Source: Paraglomus occultum (taxonomy: Eukaryota; Glomeromycota; Glomeromycetes; Paraglomerales; Paraglomeraceae). Taken from it: a stretch of DNA of 19,145 nucleotides. Of the stretch, positions 8,935 through 18,147 are shown one piece after another. Numbering within the stretch: the first letter of the stretch is position 1; every line of letters begins with the position of its first letter. Where the stretch lies: assembly GCA_910592205.1 (NCBI GenBank), contig CAJVPJ010000677.1:1-19145 (forward strand), in the 5' to 3' direction. The position numbers and the translations under genes were made by a program. The notes under the pieces are model-generated. The model was not told where the DNA came from, ran no database searches, and saw only the letters and a program-made list of their open reading frames with translations.

Positions 8935-9447
8935 ACATGTCAGCGGCGGGCGGGGCCTCTTTTGAGGCTCACGCAGAGCTGCAATCGGGGGGCTCCTACA
9001 ACTGCTCACAGGGAGGTGGGCTGGAGATGCTAACGGAATGGGCGGGGGATGATTTCTTTGTGGTCCCCAAGATGTGGCAAACCATGTCACGGGTGGGCCT
9101 CTTTTGAGGCTCACGCAGAGCTGCTCCTACAACTGCTCACAGGGGGGTGGGGTAAGAAATGCAGATTCGAGCATAAGCGGGTGGCTCCTACAACTGCTCA
9201 CAGGGGGGTGGGGTAAGAAATGCAAATTCGAGCATGAATCAGAATTATATAATCGTATTGGCTGGTAACGGAATGGGCGGGGGATAATTTCTTTGTGGTC
9301 CCCAAGATGTGGCAAACCATGTCACGGATGGGCCTCTTTTGAGGCTCACGCAGAGCTGCAAGCGGGGGGGCTCCTACAACTACTCACAGGGAGATGGGCT
9401 GGAGATGCTAACGGAATGGGGGGCTGATTTCTTTGTGGTCCCCTAGT
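8935..9447. repeat. GC-rich minisatellite with hairpin motifs
   Basis: A GC-rich island in AT-rich DNA, made of rearranged copies of one unit. The perfect hairpin GCCTC-TTTT-GAGGC occurs at 8955-8968, 9097-9110 and 9332-9345, each followed by TCACGCAGAGCTGC. CTCCTACAACT(G/A)CTCACAGGG occurs four times (about 8993, 9124, 9185, 9370), and TAACGGAATGGG then TTTCTTTGTGGTCCCC three times. Inside the middle copy a 61-base unit is duplicated (about 9122-9182 and 9183-9243). The frames across it are shadows of the repeat. It might be a satellite monomer or the body of a non-autonomous element. Confidence 0.8.
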
Positions 9448-9786
9448 TTAGAGGAAAGATAATCTATAGAGTTGAGAATAGAATAATGTGGAAGTGAAGA
9501 TTAGAATATGATAATTTAATTGATTATTAATTCGATGTTTATAAATAAAAGTTACTTTTTGACAACTTACGTGAGATGCTATTGTATATTTGGGATACTG
9601 GAAGTTTTGGGATATCGCGCGACTATGAAAATAATATGACTGTTCAAATATCACGACTCTCGTCCACTCAGATAAATATTGATCCTACTACCTCATTTTT
9701 TGTGAATAGTCTTTTCCAAAAGCATGTAAGCTTTCAAAAAATTTCGAGCTTACTCAATAGTATGATATGACACCGTGATCGTTTAA

Positions 9787-10017
9787 TATTATCTCCCTTC
9801 ATCGGTAGGACAAAACCTAGTTTTACGTTTTGTTCCGGCAAGACCAACTTGCAAAGTCATTCTCATCCATCCTCACCGGTATCGCGTCAGCGATGAAATG
9901 TTTTCCGAATCGGACGCTATTGATCAAACATCGACCATCCAGTCGAGTTACGTACTTGACCCAATGCTGATTGGTGATGATTCGCACGAGATGTCAATGA
10001 CAGGATGGCGTGTGTGA
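9787..10017 (+). CDS. unrecognised ORF of 76 codons, possible exon
   Basis: An open frame from just after TAA at 9784-9786 to TGA at 10015-10017. Its only useful ATG is at 9898 (40 codons). The translation is protein-like: a basic first half with one Cys and an IHPHRYRVSD segment, then an acidic half ending in SSYVLDPMLIGDDSH. The VLDP motif recalls FVCDP at the end of copy C and FVLDP in the frame at 679-1125, but nothing else clearly aligns. Without a start or splice site this is a candidate exon or relic. Confidence 0.25.
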   Translation, partial: YYLPSSVGQNLVLRFVPARPTCKVILIHPHRYRVSDEMFSESDAIDQTSTIQSSYVLDPMLIGDDSHEMSMTGWRV

Positions 10018-11330
10018 AAAAATTCCAATAACCGCAAGGTAGTCTTGTATACCAACTCAGTCGATAGGGCCTGTCACTGAATGGTAATCTCATGGAATCG
10101 CTAACTTCATCGGTGTACCAACCATGTTTTAAACAATTGCAAACAATGTGGTTCAAACGGAACTTTGGCTTTGTAGTACTCGCTGAAAATGGTGTCCGAT
10201 TCGGCCACGTGTTGAGACGAGTTGGAGAGCTGAGAGGTCCCAGCATGGTCAGCAACGGATTTATTTACATGTTAATATTTGTTATGAATAATCTAATCTG
10301 ATGATCAGATCGTCGGTGGTTCGAGATTTGGTGGGAAAGTCGCATTTTGTAATGTTGTCGTTATAGAGAGAAATGTGAATTATTTGTGCGTCACCCGATA
10401 TAAATAGGGAACGGAGAGAGAAAGTTATTGAAATAGGATAATTGTCAACGAGAACAATGATAGCAGGAAGGTAACAACTAGAAAGCGTACGTTGTTTCGA
10501 CAAGTATCTTTGCCCCTCTCATTGCCACTTACGCTAGCCTGATAAACAAGCCATGCTCAGACATATCCTACTTCCAATGGATCAAAAATCGAAATGCTCA
10601 TCTATATTGTGGGTTTTGAGTCGCCGGGTGTGGAAAGATGGGGTGAAGTTTTTTCTTTGGTGACTAATAGTGGTTAAAGTTACGAGAATCAGCATTTGAT
10701 TTAAAAAGTGAGTGAGGCTATATTGTATCAGGACAAACAGTCTACATATATGTTATTAGAGTAGCATCATCACTGCTTGGCAAGCTAATAACTGGAGATT
10801 GCAACTTTCACTACGCTTCCTTTTGCCTACCTCTACATAGTTGTTGATTTTGCATATTTGAGATATATATATATATCAGCATAGCTTATTAGCAAAATCA
10901 TTATGGCTCGGTCGTTCAAAATTCGCTCACGTCATAATAATAAACTACATTCCCGCGAGCTGCGTATAATAAGCATTCATATGGGATATTCCCACGCACA
11001 ATTGAATCCGTTTGACGAATTTATCTGGGCCTATTCATTCTTTTGACCCCATCTCAAATTTCCGGAGGTCACGGGCCCGCCCACTTACACTGTTGAGAAG
11101 TTTCCGTGGCTGTGATCTACATGCTTTCTCAGGGATGACAATCTTTTTGTTCTCACCCTATTTTTTTGGTTAGACATCTGAGAACTAGATTTGGAAAGCG
11201 AAAATAAGACGAGTGTTGATGGCCTGGCCCAAATATGTTGTTAATCAAAGGACGACGTCTAACATGCATACAGTTACGGTGCTTCCAGACAGTCTATGAC
11301 GCTTGATAAGGAAGAGTGCCTAATTATCGA
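10018..11330. other. non-coding, no gene seen
   Basis: About 1.3 kb. Opposing frames at 9917-10255 (minus) and 10092-10301 (plus) overlap and neither has support. An AT dinucleotide run lies at 10862-10876. No other structure was seen. Confidence 0.45.
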
Positions 11331-11710
11331 GCAAATCTCCAAATATGCTGTTAATAATATATATTTAATTTCTTTGTTGTCACAAGTACGCCTTTAGCGT
11401 TCAATCGTAGGTGTAGATAATAAAGAACGCAAATCTCCAAATATGTTAATTTTTCTGTCAATGACTTCATAGTTTAACTGAACAATCGTTATCCTCTCGG
11501 GTTTCATATCTTTGTTGCTTGCTTATTATTATTATCTGCCATTGATAAGCAAATGTAAACTATATAATGTTGATCAACTCGATGCGCCAATAACACCAAT
11601 AGTAATAGGGAATTTAAAGTAACTGTTCTGATTAATATACACAATACAAGGCACACGATGTGTCATGTTGAATGGCGTCAATGTTATAAAGTACTGCAAA
11701 TCTCCAAATA
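11331..11710 (+). repeat. three copies of GCAAATCTCCAAATA
   Basis: The 15-mer GCAAATCTCCAAATA occurs at 11331-11345, 11429-11443 and 11696-11710. A fourth copy, identical over its first 12 bases, ends the direct repeat at 18136-18147. All are in the same orientation. The region between 11450 and 11860 holds no gene. Confidence 0.75.
11372..11440 (+). repeat. direct repeat flanking both intact family genes, left copy
   Basis: About 70 bases match 18076-18147 in the same orientation. The last 50 bases (11391-11440, starting CCTTTAGCGTTCAATCG) are identical in both. To the left the copies differ by a three-base indel and two or so substitutions. The two copies are 6707 bases apart and enclose both intact polar-family genes. 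Confidence 0.9.
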
Positions 11711-11865
11711 TTGATATGAAAGTATGATAGAGATAAATCCAACTTTACACTATCGAGTTTAATAAAATACTAGTAACAATAAATATCAATCGGCTTAAAC
11801 GAAACTTGCATTATTTAATATTAGGAAGACAACCTATATCATGTGCACACATGAATTATTCTTTC

Positions 11866-12402
11866 TCACTTTTGAATTAAAGCTAACACTTCATCAAAAC
11901 TAGCAGTAGCTGGTAGTGTGCCCAGCACAAATTGAATTCGTACTTCTCTTATGACTGTATATTCTCTGCTTGTGGACTCGTTCATTACGTTAGAATTTTG
12001 TGTAAAAGTATGCGTAATAGATCGGTCAATCCTATCGAAATATCCGTTGGAAAAGCCACAGAGTGGACAAAAGCTGTTTTCGTAACTTGCAACTTGATTA
12101 CGAAACGGTGTATTCAATGGCCCATTCATGGAGGTATCTACGCCCGGATAGTAGTAAGAAACTGAGGGATTACTCTGATACGATATTATATTTTCGTTAT
12201 TTCCGTAATCGATAATATTTATATCAACATTACCATGGAGGGGAAAGGATGTAGCATGAGGACGGAAATGTTGCGCCTGAGATTGAGCTTGCGGATTAAT
12301 GGGCATTTGAATTGGAGGATTATGATTGATGTTATCAAAATAATCCTCCGGCTGATAGACACCGTCGACATAGTTGTTGTTTATATTATTAGATTCGCTC
12401 AT
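11866..12402 (-). CDS. polar Asn/Ser/Tyr/Pro-rich protein, intact family member A
   Basis: 178 residues from ATG at 12402. Function unknown. The N-terminal half is low-complexity and rich in Asn, Gln, Pro and Tyr. Residues 74-87 read SYQSNPSVSYYYPG, followed by MNGPLNTPF, FCPLC (111-115) and a C-terminal segment ending in FDEVLALIQK. These blocks align with the intact copy at 17180-17740 and, in part, with copies C and D. No signal peptide or membrane helix is evident. TTTTCATTTTTCAG ends 15 bases before the ATG, and the frame is open across it. An upstream exon, ATG 12666 to CAG|GTAGGA at 12607, would join it in frame through a 189-base intron and add 25 residues. This longer form fits the promoter better and may be the true product. 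Confidence 0.7.
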   Translation of the reverse strand: MSESNNINNNYVDGVYQPEDYFDNINHNPPIQMPINPQAQSQAQHFRPHATSFPLHGNVDINIIDYGNNENIISYQSNPSVSYYYPGVDTSMNGPLNTPFRNQVASYENSFCPLCGFSNGYFDRIDRSITHTFTQNSNVMNESTSREYTVIREVRIQFVLGTLPATASFDEVLALIQK

Positions 12403-12606
12403 TGTATTAAGTGTGAGCTGAAAAATGAAAATAATGTTTGTGATGGAGACTGTTATCAAGCTTACGTTTTTATCGTTATCGTCGAGAAATAATCAGCAAT
12501 AGTCCTACTGAAAAGAGTAATGATATTTTTGGACGATCTACTCATAAATGGAAATAACGATAAGTATTTCTGCGCAAAGATTAAGATAATTATAATGTTG
12601 TCCTAC

Positions 12607-12666
12607 CTGCCGAATAATTATCATTGGCGAACGTACTATTAAACGGGTCTTACTAATGTATTGCAT
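12607..12666 (-). other. possible first coding exon of family member A
   Basis: After the predicted transcription start, the first ATG (12666) opens 20 codons that end exactly at CAG|GTAGGA, a good donor. Splicing to the CAG at 12420-12418 keeps the frame and adds 20 + 5 residues to the 178-residue protein. The added N terminus (starting MQYISKTRLIVRSPM) is basic and hydrophobic rather than a classic signal peptide. The intact copy at 17180-17740 shows no equivalent exon, which argues for caution. Confidence 0.35.
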
Positions 12667-12678
12667 AAGGTGTTATTC

Positions 12679-12716
12679 AACTGAGACGTCGTAACAAACT
12701 AATTGTTGCATTTATA
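12679..12716 (-). promoter_or_regulatory. TATA + initiator for family member A
   Basis: On the minus strand TATAAA (12716-12711, within GATATAAATG) is followed by the arthropod-type initiator TCAGTT (12684-12679). From the first T of the TATA to the initiator A is 34 bases. The layout is similar at the other intact gene. Confidence 0.5.
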
Positions 12717-12856
12717 TCACGTAGACTAATCAAACCACCAATAAACAAATAGTATTAAAAATTATCTTCTGCTTCTTGTAGAATACTTCGGTGGGTGCTT
12801 AACAATACGACATAATCTTTACTTCCGACTTGCTTGATTGGGGTCAACGGTCAACA

Positions 12857-13063
12857 ATGAGTAATGTTAATGTTTTACAAAGATATGTAATGATTTTATT
12901 GCTTAGTTTCTTATACCTTTTTGGGTCCACTTTTTTGTCGTCTGATTTTTATTTGAGATCAGTAAAAATAGCAACAATTATTTGGAAAGAGGCACGGAGA
13001 AAAATGAGGAGTAATCTGTCCTCCGTTCTTCAAAATGAAAGCAATATTAATAACTGTCTTTAA
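12857..13063 (+). CDS. small hypothetical protein with N-terminal hydrophobic segment
   Basis: 68 codons from ATG 12857 to TAA at 13061-13063. After a short polar start, residues 11-26 are hydrophobic (VMILLLSFLYLFGSTF), then a basic region (KEARRKMRSN) and two N-x-S sites. This could be a secreted or membrane-anchored small protein, or one exon of a larger gene. GCTTCTTGTAG upstream (about 12771-12781) resembles an acceptor. No TATA, homologue or poly(A) signal was recognised. AT-rich DNA often gives such hydrophobic translations by chance. Confidence 0.2.
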   Translation: MSNVNVLQRYVMILLLSFLYLFGSTFLSSDFYLRSVKIATIIWKEARRKMRSNLSSVLQNESNINNCL

Positions 13064-15398
13064 ATAGATAATAAGATTACGCAGTCTCCCATCACATTGA
13101 TCAATTCAAGTCAACTACCGTTTACTATAAGAATAATCTTTGGACATATAGAATTTGTCATTTGTATGTATACAAATATGAGGGATCGTAGCACAGACAA
13201 AATTAATATAAAGTCATTGCGGAAAAAGCAAAACACAATCGTAGTAATTATCTTCAGTTCGACTTTAAGTTTATTAACAAATAGACAAGAATTTGTTGGC
13301 ACACAAATTAAGTAACCCACTTATCCCATTCGTTTTACGACATATCCCCAATAATTTTCCCACCAGCAGAAGCGCTTGCAAGCGTAGACATAAACTTTAA
13401 TTGGATAAATAAACGGCAATATATGATAATAAATCTTTTTTTTAGATTGTATTCTTATTTGTAACTGACATAACAGTCAGCGTGTAATGAGAATAACAAT
13501 TACCGCGCCGAACAATTGAGATGCGAGAACGGCAGGTAATAATTATGCCGTGCCTTTATTTTCAATTATTTAGTACTGACTTCCTTAAGTAGCGTTGCAA
13601 TAGAGTCATCCTACTATAGCGGTAAAGTTCTGTAAAAACAACCCGCGATTCAGCAAAAACTTTACGACTATTTGACTATGTATAACAAGTTGCATAAGAC
13701 ATATAACGATAATAGCCTTTATACAACAAAAGACATTTGCAGGACAAGAAAATCCATAGGAAATTTTAAATATGATATGTAGAACCTTCTGTGTATCCAA
13801 TATCGAGTAATTTATAATTAGCTTTGTAATATTTCAACAATTTTACCATTAAACATTTTCGTGCAGCAAAAGTCCGGTTTTAAGCCAAATAGTTATATCC
13901 GGGTTTACTTAAGGCCTATTAGTTTGCTAGACGTCTCGGGATAACTCCAGGCGAGTGAATGCCGTGATATTTGAATTCTTGTTTGACGTTCTTACTCATG
14001 CAACTATAAACCCATTCGAGCAATACTTAAGGGGAAAATAAATTTACAACTTTTAACATTAAATTTCAAACAAAAATTGTCTACAGTTAGTAACTGTATT
14101 TGGGCAATGTATGTATAAAATTTATTATACAAAAATAATAAAATAAAAATTTTGCCAAATTTTATGACGACCGTCGTATAGACATTACCCCAACAATCAT
14201 AATAAAGTGATAGATCTTAAACATTGTTGCCGTATTGCATTAGGAAAACGAACCGATGCTGTTCTTTGCAAAGATGTTCAATGCTCGTCTGACGAGTTTA
14301 GTTAAGATGAGCTCAAAACCTTGATTTAGATTAGCCACAATGTTACAAAGCCTGCATTTGTTCAAGACAAACGCGGCAGTTGCGTTTCTCTCTTTTTGAT
14401 GCGACAGAGCCAAGCAATTATCTTCGTGCATATCACGTATTCTTTAATTTGCAAATTTCGAATATACGCAATTTCAGTCGCCATCATATAGAATTACGCA
14501 GGCATGACATTCAAATTCAGCCAATGTCATATATAATGCAAGATTATGTTTGTGTTTACGCTCTTATGTTAAAATTAATTGCATAATTTGATGATAACTG
14601 CGTTTATGGCAGAATAAGACGTATATCGATGAAAGTCGCAGTTCGAGTTTTTATTGGGTTACGCACCCGACTTTTGATCAGTTGTTTCAAATATCGGTTA
14701 TGCTTTTCTACATTCAAAGACGTTGGGAAAACTGTAGTAGACGTTGTATCTTTAAGATTACAAAAACAAAATTGAGTCAGTGTGAGATATAATTAGTTGC
14801 GTGCGGTGCACCACGGCCTACACAGAAAAAAACAACAACGTACATACATAAATGCAAATTCAACAGCTTTAATGACTGTGATTCAAGTCAAGCTATTGTT
14901 TGCAATAAATACAGTGTATTTACATTAATTTTTTATGAAAAAAAGTGCTTCGTAATGGACATGACCTGTCGTGTCGGAGAATAACGAACGATGAAGGCGG
15001 AGGTTGTTATTGTGTAGAGTATTTAAATGTTTTCAAATCCTCGTTAAGTAAAAATATTACGTAATGCGAAAATTTAAAGTATTCGACTTGGATAACATGC
15101 TTCGGGATTAAATTTATTTCCTGGACAAACCCACCGAGTGCAAATAATTTTTGTCAATAGCTTTATCATTGTATTGTAAAAAAAAAGGAGCAAAATTTTT
15201 ACACAGTTGGCAGAATATGTGTCTATGTTTTTCTTTCTCTTCTGCTTAACAAATCTCTCGCTGGTCTCAAAACACACTTCTATATTCTCAAAATTACTTC
15301 AATTTAAACAATTTCATAATCCTTAATTTTAAGTCTAAAGTTTCAACTTTACGACATGTGTAATAAAGTTCTTTTTCGGCAACTTTTAATTTTTTGCG

Positions 15399-15439
15399 TC
15401 TGTCGGACTTTTACTAATTTGTGACTAGAGTATTAGAAT
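15399..15439 (+). repeat. dispersed direct repeat, copy 2
   Basis: Partner of 2040-2080. The 19 bases 15421-15439 are identical, and the 22 bases before them differ at about five positions. Confidence 0.7.
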
Positions 15440-16686
15440 AACGATAAAAGAAAGGAATATTAGAACGCAACTCGATTTTGTCCAGTAAAGAAAACATATT
15501 GTATAAACTAAAAGTAGTCGACGAGAGGGAATATACATATATACGAAAAAGTCTAATTTACGATTTAATAAATAAGAAAAGTTACCAACTTTTGGAACGG
15601 TTTTTTTATAGCTTTTATTTAACCGCTCGAGCATCGAAACGTGACTAGCAAACAATAGATTATATGAAAAAACCAATAATTTTTATCTGTTATCTATTGG
15701 CCTGATTAAAATTAACACTTTCAAGTTTCAGATTGCATATACTATTGACAACATAGATAACAAGATTAGTTTATTGCTCAACTACTGATATCAGCTACAG
15801 TTGATTTTAACTGACTCTTGTCAACGTGTAATAAAGAACGTGGCAAAAGACCATATAGTTGGAGGGAAATTATGACTAAAGCAAGATCAAGGTACGAAGC
15901 ATTTCTTGTGTATAATTGTTCTATAACAAAAGCATTATATAAACTGTATGAAAGTAAATTTTATAAATTGCGTGGCATTTTCTTATGTGGGTTAACGATG
16001 TGATATCAATGTATCCAAAATGGAGAATTTCATTGTATTAGAGCGTATTACGGACACCTAGAAAACCTATTACAGGTAAAGTAAAAGTGTGTAGCATGGG
16101 AACTTATAACGACATCGGTTAAAATCAAATCCAAAAAAATTTTATAGCCGACACAATCATATTTTATTAGAGTAAAAGCATAACACAAAGCCGGGAAAAA
16201 ACAAAAAACAAAGTGTGTTTTTTTGGTAATACATGCAGACTTGTATGCACATTATGACAAAAAATTTTTTTTCGGTAATAGAACTGAATTCGCCAAAATA
16301 TTCCCTAGTACTAATCTCTAAAATCTCGATTATAAAGACCATTTACGGAACGATGATTCTATCTTACAATCCGTTTTCAATTTGCATGCATCTATTATAA
16401 ATATGAGGAAAGTATTTTAAGATTATGAAAACAATATTAAAAGATGTTTAAGTACTGAAGTAAGGGAAAAGAATATGTGAGCGTAAGTAATACAAAGTAA
16501 ATGTTATACCTCAACGAATTACTGTATATGGATAACCACGTTAAGCATTCTTATATTCAACGAAAAGTTGGCATATTATATAATTTAACCGAAAACTGAC
16601 ATGACTGGTTATTGAAGCAGAACAAAATTGGCATCATGTCAGAGTAAAAGATATGGCTATGCCAATTTCGATCTTGTAACCAACAA

Positions 16687-16710
16687 GGGTGATCGGCATG
16701 TTGATCACCC
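16687..16710. repeat. perfect 8-bp inverted repeat hairpin
   Basis: GGGTGATC, an eight-base loop GGCATGTT, then GATCACCC. It lies just before a TAA microsatellite and a dispersed repeat copy. It is not followed by a T-run, so a terminator is not suggested. Confidence 0.7.
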
Positions 16711-16720
16711 CCATGACTAT

Positions 16721-16740
16721 TAATAATAATAATAATAATT
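16721..16740. repeat. TAA microsatellite
   Basis: Six uninterrupted TAA units and a partial one. Confidence 0.9.
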
Positions 16741-16790
16741 GTGGCAGATTAAACGAACTCGGATTAAAATGACTTCTGGAGTTTTTCCTT
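16738..16790 (+). repeat. dispersed direct repeat, copy 2
   Basis: Partner of 5297-5345. ATTGTGGCAGAT, AAACGAA and TCGGATTAAAA occur in the same order, here directly after the TAA run. Confidence 0.6.
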
Positions 16791-17121
16791 AAAGCCTCAG
16801 TAAACCACATATATTCTTCTATTATCAAACACTACTCCAAATTCTAGTTCAAATTCAGAAAACCGTCTAAAAAATTACTCCCAAAAAATTTCATATACTT
16901 TCTAACTTTTTTAGCTTTTCACTTTGCTTTAAAATTGAAAAACGTCGTTTTTCAATGATTTAATACTTGTAATCTGTCAACAGTTCGATCAAAGTAACTC
17001 CTATTGAGAGAAATATTCGTCGTTTAGTCACCGCATAGTAGTCACGCACTTTACACTGTTTAAAAGTTGAAACATTGAAAACATCGGCTTTTATTGAAAA
17101 GTTGAACCGTATTCTTAAAAG

Positions 17122-17127
17122 TTTATT
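17122..17127 (-). terminator. poly(A) signal candidate for family member B
   Basis: AATAAA on the minus strand, 52 bases past the stop codon. A second AATAAA lies at 17090-17095. No AATAAA was seen within about 150 bases after the stop of the other intact copy. Confidence 0.45.
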
Positions 17128-17179
17128 AATATAAACCTTCCCATAAAGACACTCATGTAATTTATCTAACATACATGAA

Positions 17180-17740
17180 TTATTTCTCACATTTGAGTAG
17201 AGCTAAAATTTTGTCAACATCAGCAGCAGCTATTCTGCCTAATTGAGTATACTCTACTTTCATAAAAACGTACCCAAAGTTTGTGGGCTCTTGCGTAAGT
17301 ATGTAAGAGACAGATGAATCGCTAGTCGTACTAGCACCGAGACGTTGAAAATAATTATCTGTCGGATTGTCGTTTGTCACATCGGAATAAGATTCACAGA
17401 ATGTTTGACAAGGTACTGGGAGCGGACAAGAGCTGTCTGCGTGAGTTTCGGCTTGATCGAAATTCGGTGAACGTAACTGCCCATTTACAGCGGTACTGTT
17501 ATCCGGGTAGAAATGAGGAACTGAGGGATTGTCCTGATATGATGCATAGTCATAATTCACAGTATTCGTGAACATCCCATCGACATCATTGGAGACGGAA
17601 AGAAGGAAATTTGGAGTGTGAGATTGGTGGATTAGAGGAGAATTGGCGTCGCCAAAATCAAAGTTCCCCAGGTAAGATGATTGATAGGCGTTAGTAACAG
17701 GCCTGACATAATCGTTGTCCACATTATTTAGTGCGTCCAT
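17180..17740 (-). CDS. polar Asn/Ser/Tyr/Pro-rich protein, intact family member B
   Basis: 186 residues from the first ATG (17740). An in-frame TTG further upstream is not a likely start. Function unknown. Acidic, polar N terminus; QSHTPNFLLSVS (39-50); SYQDNPSVPHFYP (67-79); NGQLRSPNFDQAETH (86-100); CPLPVPCQTFC (105-115); NPTDNYFQRL (125-134); and a C-terminal segment ending VDKILALLKCEK. Each block has a counterpart in the copy at 11866-12402 or in copies C and D. There is no signal peptide or membrane helix, so a cytosolic or nuclear site is likely. The region around the stop (TGTGAGAAATAATTCATG) is homologous to that of member A, but here the frame runs further before stopping. A single exon with its own TATA promoter and poly(A) signal. 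Confidence 0.75.
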   Translation of the reverse strand: MDALNNVDNDYVRPVTNAYQSSYLGNFDFGDANSPLIHQSHTPNFLLSVSNDVDGMFTNTVNYDYASYQDNPSVPHFYPDNSTAVNGQLRSPNFDQAETHADSSCPLPVPCQTFCESYSDVTNDNPTDNYFQRLGASTTSDSSVSYILTQEPTNFGYVFMKVEYTQLGRIAAADVDKILALLKCEK

Positions 17741-17811
17741 TATATCAAAGTTATTCGGAGTAAAGAGCAAGACAGAAGTATTGTGTTCTGACTAGAACGA
17801 AGTCTTTGATT

Positions 17812-17848
17812 TAATGATTTTGATTATTTTTATGCTGTGCTATTTATA
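17812..17848 (-). promoter_or_regulatory. TATA + initiator for family member B
   Basis: On the minus strand TATAAATA (17848-17841, in CGTATAAATAGC) is followed by the initiator-like TCATTA (17817-17812), 33 bases from the first T of the TATA to the initiator A. This gives a 5' leader of 75 bases without an ATG before the start codon at 17740. Confidence 0.55.
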
Positions 17849-18075
17849 CGTAGTGTGGTTGTGGAAATGCCTCTGAATGAATTTGTTCGTCATACAAACA
17901 CCGTAGGTAACACGGAATAATGAGCAAGGGAAAATTGTTTCTACAGTGCATCAAGTAGCGATCGACAGTCAGAAATCGGGGAAAAATTGTATAAAATAAC
18001 TCGTGTAACACAAGCATGGCGTCGGTGTAATGGCAGACTCTGAATCCAGTTGGTGCTCAGGTTTATATGTATTAT

Positions 18076-18147
18076 CTTTGTTGTTGTCGCAAGTACACCT
18101 TTAGCGTTCAATCGTAGGTGTAGATAATAAAGAACGCAAATCTCCAA
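18076..18147 (+). repeat. direct repeat flanking both intact family genes, right copy
   Basis: Partner of 11372-11440. Bases 18098-18147 are identical to 11391-11440. It lies about 230 bases upstream of the promoter of the intact gene at 17180-17740. Confidence 0.9.

Larger units (their letters stand above)
13064..17121. other. long gene-poor stretch
   Basis: About 4 kb of AT-rich DNA between the two intact genes. Many short frames on both strands (for example 13111-13320, 14240-14431, 15425-15676, 16157-16342) lack motifs, promoters or splice sites, and several overlap antisense frames of equal length. It holds one copy each of two dispersed repeats (15399-15439, 16738-16790), a hairpin at 16687-16710 and a TAA run. 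Confidence 0.5.

Noticed and set aside
8707-9315. ORFs on both strands across the CA tract and GC-rich minisatellite
   Set aside because: Low-complexity and repeat translation only; the repeat units break the frame between copies.
9917-10301. Overlapping ORFs on both strands, and an 11-base inverted match CCGAATCGGAC between about 9905 and 10200
   Set aside because: Neither frame has motif, start or splice support, and an 11-base inverted match is expected many times by chance in 19 kb.
10300-10345. GGTTCGAGATT resembling a tRNA T-arm
   Set aside because: No matching acceptor stem, D-arm or anticodon arm around it.
17374-17571. Plus-strand ORF inside gene B; similarly 11932-12165 and 12235-12492 across gene A
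   Set aside because: Antisense shadows of the intact polar-family genes.
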